A DNA stretch of 8,983 nt from Treponema sp. (lineage in GTDB: Bacteria > Spirochaetota > Spirochaetia > Treponematales > Treponemataceae), in assembly GCA_021442965.1 (NCBI GenBank), contig JABUUX010000346.1, positions 1 through 8,983 of the forward strand. The letters are read 5' to 3'. The notes under the pieces were generated by a model. The model was not told the DNA's origin and made no database searches. It saw only the letters and a program-made list of their open reading frames with translations. Below are positions 5,157-8,983 of the stretch, piece after piece (the stretch's first letter is position 1; every line of letters starts with the position of its first letter). The translations under genes and the position numbers were made by a program.

Positions 5157-6245
5157 ATGATGAACAACAGACTGGAAATTGGTGAACAGATTGAAACAAC
5201 AATTGTGGCTATTCAGAATGACTCTGTATTTTTGGATTTGAGTGCAAAAAGTGAAGGCATTGCAGATACTTCAGACTTTCTTGATAAGGAAGGAAATCTG
5301 ACTGTAAAAGAAGGTGACAGCGTAAAAGTATTTTTTACAGGACTTGTAAACGGAGAAATGCGTTTTACTGCAAAAATTGCAGGTGATAAAGCCGATAAAT
5401 CTATGATTGAAAACGCTTTTAATTCAAAAATTCCGGTAGACGGTCACGTTGAAAAAGAAATTAAAGGCGGATACGAAGTAAAAATCGGGCAGATTCGTGC
5501 CTTCTGTCCTTATTCTCAGATGGGCTTCAGGCAGAAGGAAGAGTCTTCATATTACGTAGGACGTACACTTCCTTTTATCATCACTGAATATAAAAATGAC
5601 GGAAAGAATGTTCTTGTTTCAAACAGAGCCATGGGTGAAATAGAACACGCCGAAAAGCTTTCTTCCTTGGAAAAAGAAATTGTGCCGGGTGCAATTGTGG
5701 AAGGTGTTGTTGAATCTGTTCAGAATTTCGGTGCCTTTGTTAATGTAAACGGATTCAGAACACTTCTTCCGGTTTCTGAAATTCAGTATGACCGCATAGA
5801 TGATATAAACTCTGTTATTTCTGCCGGACAGAGGGTTAAGGCTAAGGTTATCCGTGCTGACTGGAAAAATGAAAAAGTATCTATTAGTGTAAAAGCTTTA
5901 CTGGATGACCCGTGGCAGGCTCAGGCAAAAGACCTTAAACTTGAAACAAAATACAGCGGAAAAATTGTTCGTGTTGCAGACTTTGGCATTTTTGTGAATA
6001 TTGCAAAAGGAATAGACGGACTTGTGCATATTTCAGAACTTGAAGGTGTAAATAAAAACACAAATATAAAGAAGATTTACAAAATCGGAGAAGAAATGGC
6101 GGTTGTTATTAAGGAAATTGATGTAAAAAACAAGCGTCTTGCTCTGATTCCGGCTTCTTCTGTGGAACAGGATTTAAGCGCTGCATCTTATCTGAAAAAT
6201 CAGAATGATGGGGATGACGGTTATAATCCTTTTGCCTGTCTTTAA
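5157..6245 (+). CDS. Four-repeat S1 RNA-binding protein (ribosomal protein S1-like)
   Basis: This 362-residue predicted cytoplasmic protein is built of four S1-type OB folds at about 8-74, 93-158, 179-246 and 266-331. The last two are the most typical: VEGVVESVQNFGAFVNV followed by LLPVSEI, and YSGKIVRVADFGIFVNI followed by GLVHISEL, with the strand-5 endings VSISVKAL and LALIPAS. The first two are more diverged, as in the ribosome-docking repeats of S1. It is much shorter than the six-repeat S1 of E. coli and closer in size to the four-repeat S1-like proteins of Gram-positives. Because S1 of some treponemes is annotated as a fusion to cytidylate kinase, this separate copy may be an additional RNA-binding protein rather than the main S1; that is inference. 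It follows the DtxR-family gene by 12 bases and ends 19 bases before a hairpin terminator. The start could be 5157 or 5160. Domain call very sure; exact role open. Confidence 0.92.
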   Translation: MMNNRLEIGEQIETTIVAIQNDSVFLDLSAKSEGIADTSDFLDKEGNLTVKEGDSVKVFFTGLVNGEMRFTAKIAGDKADKSMIENAFNSKIPVDGHVEKEIKGGYEVKIGQIRAFCPYSQMGFRQKEESSYYVGRTLPFIITEYKNDGKNVLVSNRAMGEIEHAEKLSSLEKEIVPGAIVEGVVESVQNFGAFVNVNGFRTLLPVSEIQYDRIDDINSVISAGQRVKAKVIRADWKNEKVSISVKALLDDPWQAQAKDLKLETKYSGKIVRVADFGIFVNIAKGIDGLVHISELEGVNKNTNIKKIYKIGEEMAVVIKEIDVKNKRLALIPASSVEQDLSAASYLKNQNDGDDGYNPFACL

Positions 6246-6264
6246 GCTGTAAATTTTTTAAAAA

Positions 6265-6302
6265 TGTGCATATACCGTGTCTTAAGATATGGTGTATGCA
6301 CA
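6265..6302 (+). terminator. Hairpin terminator after the DtxR-S1 transcript
   Basis: TGTGCATATACC (6265-6276) pairs with GGTGTATGCACA (6291-6302) with one G-U wobble, and the inner bases 6277-6281 and 6286-6290 extend it to about 17 bp around a TTAA loop. The downstream T tract is interrupted (TCTTTCCT). On the minus strand the hairpin is followed by TTTTT then A-rich DNA. It most likely ends the S1 transcript; a regulatory stem-loop is the alternative. Confidence 0.7.
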
Positions 6303-6389
6303 TCTTTCCTAAATTTCTTAAATTTCTACAAAATCTAAAAAATCTCCAAAAAAAACTTGTTCTTTAGCAAAAAAGGTTGTATTTTTAAA

Positions 6390-6395
6390 TATAAT
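6390..6395 (+). promoter_or_regulatory. Candidate -10 box for the lipoprotein gene
   Basis: A perfect TATAAT lies 65 bases before the ATG at 6461 and just after the terminator, where a new promoter is needed. No convincing -35 box sits 16-18 bases upstream, only A-rich DNA, so the match could be chance in an AT-rich stretch. Confidence 0.4.
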
Positions 6396-6449
6396 GGATT
6401 TTTTGTACTGTTTTTATGCAGTTTAAATTTAAGTTTAGTACTCACTTTT

Positions 6450-6454
6450 GGAGG
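6450..6454 (+). promoter_or_regulatory. Strong ribosome binding site of the lipoprotein gene
   Basis: GGAGG lies 6 bases before the ATG at 6461, the strongest Shine-Dalgarno in the window. It fixes the start and suggests high translation. Confidence 0.8.
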
Positions 6455-6460
6455 TTACTT

Positions 6461-8983
6461 ATGAATAGAAAGACTTTAAATTTTATTAATCTTTTTGCAG
6501 GATTTTTGGGACTGGTTGTTTTTTGTGTAACAACTTTTTCTTGCGAAATCGGACTTGGTGCATCGGTAGATACAAGCCGACCTACAGTGGAGATAACTTA
6601 TCCTCCTAAAAATTCCATCATCCGCGATACCTTTATTCTGGCAGGAAATGCAACGGATGACCGCGAACTTTCTTCTGTAAAAGTAACTGTAACCAGTGCA
6701 ACTACAGGAAAAAGTTTTACAAAAGAGCTTCCTGTAACGGGAACCAAAGTACCTCAAGGTACGGCAACAAGTGATTCTGCTCAATGGCAGTTTGAATTGA
6801 ATAAGAAGAATGATGACGGCACTTGGGAAATGCTTGACGGCAAATACACAATTGAAGTTATAAGCATTGATAAAGAAAACAAAGAATCTCAGGCAGCAAG
6901 TCTTACTGTAGAAGTAGATAATACCGCTCCATTCTTTATTGCAAGTAAACCTGGTTCAAAACGTGTAAATAACCCAAGCCGCTACGGTTCAAATCTTTCT
7001 GTTACCGGAACTATAGAAGAAGCACATTCTATTGTAAGAATGGATATGAAAGTATTTGAGCTTGATGCAAGCGGAAACAGAATACCAGGTGATGAGGGTG
7101 TTCTTTTTTCTGAACAGGAAATTCAGATTTCAAATTCTCACGGGGTAAAATTTGCAGACAACAACAAGGCCGACGGTGAAACTTTAAAAGAAAACTATAA
7201 GAAACTTTATAAAAATGCTGCCGACTCAAAAAACTATTCCTGTGAACTGGAATTTTTTGATAATGCAAAACAATATATAAATCCTGGCGAAGAAAAAAAT
7301 GAAACAGCGGGAAACAGTACTAAAGATTTTTATATTACAGATGATTTAACTTCTCTTACTTCTGTAAGTCAGGGGCTTGGTCTTAGTACAGAAGAAATCA
7401 GAGATATTTTTAACGGTACAAAAACTATTGATTCCGGTGCAGCTGTAAAAAAGATTCTGGAAGACAACACAAGAAATGAAGTATTTTTCAGCTTGAATCC
7501 AAAGAACAATCCGTATTTTAATATTGGTTCCAGTTCTTTTGAAGATGGATTGCCTGAAGATAAAATCATTTCTACGGCTAACTCCGGAATAAGTATTACA
7601 GTTCAGTATACTGCCGGCCGTGATGACATTAACGTTGTACCTTCAAGTTTAAGGCTTTTTATGGTGGGTCCTTTTGACAGTTATACAACAGCCCTTGGGA
7701 ACGCCATTTTTGATTCATCAAAATACATAAAGGCAAAGAGCGGGTATCCAAAAGAAGAAGTAAAAAACGGAGCTTCTTATACAAAATATGAATATGAGGT
7801 GGACTGTTCCGGAATAACAGAGTTTGGTGCAGATAAGGTTGTACCTCTTTCAATAAAACAGACAGGAAATGAAGATTTTGAACTTGATGCTTCTGCAACT
7901 AATTTGAATTATAACTATATATTACCAACTCTTACTCCTGGAAAATTTTACTTCCTTGTTGCAGTGGGTGAAGATCAGGAAAAAAACAGCATTCTGTGTG
8001 CAGACGGATACTTTTATGGCTTTAAAGCTCAAGGTTCAGGAACACCGCCACAGCTTACAATCAACTCATATAATGAGTCTGCAGGAAAATACTTAAACCT
8101 TGTAAACAATTCAACTGTAAATTCAAAGTCTTATGAATTTACAGGATCAGCTACTGGTGAAATAGAAATTTTTAAAGTGTTGTGTACAGTTAACGTAAAG
8201 TGTGGAAACGAAGTTAAGTTGAACACGACCTATGACTGTAATATTGCAGGACAATTAACAAGCACAACATGGAGTTTTGAGTATCCTGGAAGCCTTCAGA
8301 ATACTGTAGCTTTTGAGGATGATAAGGAATACACAGTGGGCTTTACCTTTAAAGCAGAGGATAAAGATGGTCGTTCTTCTTCTGATGTATACCGTGAAAT
8401 TACTGTAGACCTTAAAAAGCCTGAAATCAGCATTAACGCAGTTCAACCGAATGTTGAATACAATGGAAAAACTTGTGTAAATAAAAAAATTACAGTTTCT
8501 TTCAATGCAAGTGATGCAATAAAATACTCTAAAACAAAATGCCAGTTCTATGCCGGAACAAGAACAGATGCAAATAAACTTGGTACTGAGCAGGAAAATA
8601 ATAATGTAAACGGAAACTTTACAGTTGATACATCAAGTGTAGATAAAAAAGATTTGATTATTGTACTGACTGCTATTGATGAAGCGGGAAACGAAAAAGA
8701 ACTTGTAAATACTGATTATTACATTGACCAGGATTCTGATAATCCTGTAGTAGATGTTTCAAACTCTGCTGACAGTTCAATCGGTTTTAACGGCATTAAT
8801 AAGGATAAGAACCTCTTTACAATTAACGGAAGTCATGCGGGAAGTATTTCAACTACAGTAACTGATGATGATTCTGTTTCTGAAATTTACGCTTACTATT
8901 ACAAAGCCGGTAATGATGATGACCCGGACAATACTCTTGGAACAAGAACAGAATTCTACAAAGAAACAGGAAAAAATGGAACT
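6461..8983 (+). CDS. Large surface or periplasmic lipoprotein with Ig-like repeats, 3' end missing
   Basis: The frame opening at this ATG has no stop for 841 codons and continues past the window. Residues 1-28 form a lipoprotein signal: basic MNRK, a hydrophobic stretch (6-23), then T25-F-S-C28. Cys28 is the predicted lipidated residue; the -3 Thr breaks the E. coli lipobox but fits the looser spirochaete rule. The rest is rich in Thr, Ser, Asn and beta-strand patterns. Four strand starts with the same style (P41-TVEI, P530-QLTI, P654-EISI, P762-VVDV) each begin an Ig-like fold; the first reads PPKNSIIRDTFILAGNATDD, typical of bacterial Ig-like domains that recur as 'x-aspects, tension, DNTAP' units (DNTAP near 150). 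Residues about 155-525 are less clearly repeated. It probably sits on an outer or periplasmic leaflet and may act in adhesion or envelope structure, but no specific ligand or enzyme motif was found. Not linked to the S1 gene, which is terminated upstream. Confidence 0.85.
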   Translation, partial: MNRKTLNFINLFAGFLGLVVFCVTTFSCEIGLGASVDTSRPTVEITYPPKNSIIRDTFILAGNATDDRELSSVKVTVTSATTGKSFTKELPVTGTKVPQGTATSDSAQWQFELNKKNDDGTWEMLDGKYTIEVISIDKENKESQAASLTVEVDNTAPFFIASKPGSKRVNNPSRYGSNLSVTGTIEEAHSIVRMDMKVFELDASGNRIPGDEGVLFSEQEIQISNSHGVKFADNNKADGETLKENYKKLYKNAADSKNYSCELEFFDNAKQYINPGEEKNETAGNSTKDFYITDDLTSLTSVSQGLGLSTEEIRDIFNGTKTIDSGAAVKKILEDNTRNEVFFSLNPKNNPYFNIGSSSFEDGLPEDKIISTANSGISITVQYTAGRDDINVVPSSLRLFMVGPFDSYTTALGNAIFDSSKYIKAKSGYPKEEVKNGASYTKYEYEVDCSGITEFGADKVVPLSIKQTGNEDFELDASATNLNYNYILPTLTPGKFYFLVAVGEDQEKNSILCADGYFYGFKAQGSGTPPQLTINSYNESAGKYLNLVNNSTVNSKSYEFTGSATGEIEIFKVLCTVNVKCGNEVKLNTTYDCNIAGQLTSTTWSFEYPGSLQNTVAFEDDKEYTVGFTFKAEDKDGRSSSDVYREITVDLKKPEISINAVQPNVEYNGKTCVNKKITVSFNASDAIKYSKTKCQFYAGTRTDANKLGTEQENNNVNGNFTVDTSSVDKKDLIIVLTAIDEAGNEKELVNTDYYIDQDSDNPVVDVSNSADSSIGFNGINKDKNLFTINGSHAGSISTTVTDDDSVSEIYAYYYKAGNDDDPDNTLGTRTEFYKETGKNGT

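Larger units (their letters stand above)
6303..6460. other. AT-rich leader upstream of the lipoprotein gene
   Basis: This stretch holds no gene. It has A/T runs and a twice-repeated AAATTTCT (6311-6318 and 6320-6327), then a promoter-like box and a strong Shine-Dalgarno leading into the lipoprotein gene. No riboswitch or other conserved RNA fold was recognised. Confidence 0.5.

Noticed and set aside
5157..6245. Naming the S1 gene rpsA
   Set aside because: Only four repeats are present, and some treponemes carry S1 fused to cytidylate kinase, so this may be a second S1-type protein.
6377..6382. TTGTAT as -35 box for the TATAAT at 6390
   Set aside because: Only 7 bases separate the two, far less than the 16-18 needed.
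6476..8446. Several minus-strand open frames under the lipoprotein gene
   Set aside because: They are short, lack ribosome sites and overlap a continuous 841-codon coding frame with a lipoprotein signal.
1..8983. CRISPR, tRNA, rRNA, insertion sequence or prophage genes
   Set aside because: No regular repeat-spacer pattern, cloverleaf-like sequence, transposase motif or terminal inverted repeats were seen on either strand.

Overview
The window looks like chromosomal DNA from a Treponema-like spirochaete, probably a gut, rumen or oral commensal. The evidence is low GC with many A/T homopolymers, a spirochaete-style relaxed lipobox on the last gene, a Ser/Thr-kinase/FHA gene set, and a stand-alone four-repeat S1 protein. 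The genus is inferred from general character, not from a marker gene. No tRNA, rRNA, CRISPR array, insertion sequence or phage gene was seen.

Region 1 (1-3914, plus strand) is a compact four-gene run. It holds the 3' part of an Mbeg1-like (DUF2974) alpha/beta hydrolase, a small stand-alone FHA protein, a calcineurin-like metallophosphoesterase, and a one-pass membrane Ser/Thr protein kinase with an unfamiliar C-terminal outer domain. The last three are tightly packed: a 1-base gap, then an ATGA stop/start overlap. They look like a reader, eraser and writer of phospho-threonine made together.

Region 2 (3919-4701, minus strand) is a six-helix rhomboid-fold membrane protein that converges on the kinase with only 4 bases between the stop codons. 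It keeps the Ser-Gly of the rhomboid active site but appears to lack the catalytic His and the oxyanion-hole residues. It ends in an acidic, Thr-rich cytoplasmic tail that could be a kinase substrate and FHA ligand.

Region 3 (4702-6302) starts with a divergent intergenic region carrying an imperfect inverted repeat. A short DtxR/MntR-family metal-dependent repressor follows, then, 12 bases on, a four-repeat S1 RNA-binding protein, then a 17-bp hairpin terminator.

Region 4 (6303-8983) is an AT-rich leader with a TATAAT box and a strong Shine-Dalgarno, followed by a long lipoprotein with Ig-like repeats. Its reading frame stays open for 841 codons and runs off the window.

The main idea to test is that Regions 1 and 2 form one membrane phospho-signalling module: kinase, PPP-like phosphatase, FHA adaptor with a Thr-rich N-terminus, and a pseudo-rhomboid scaffold with a Thr-rich tail.
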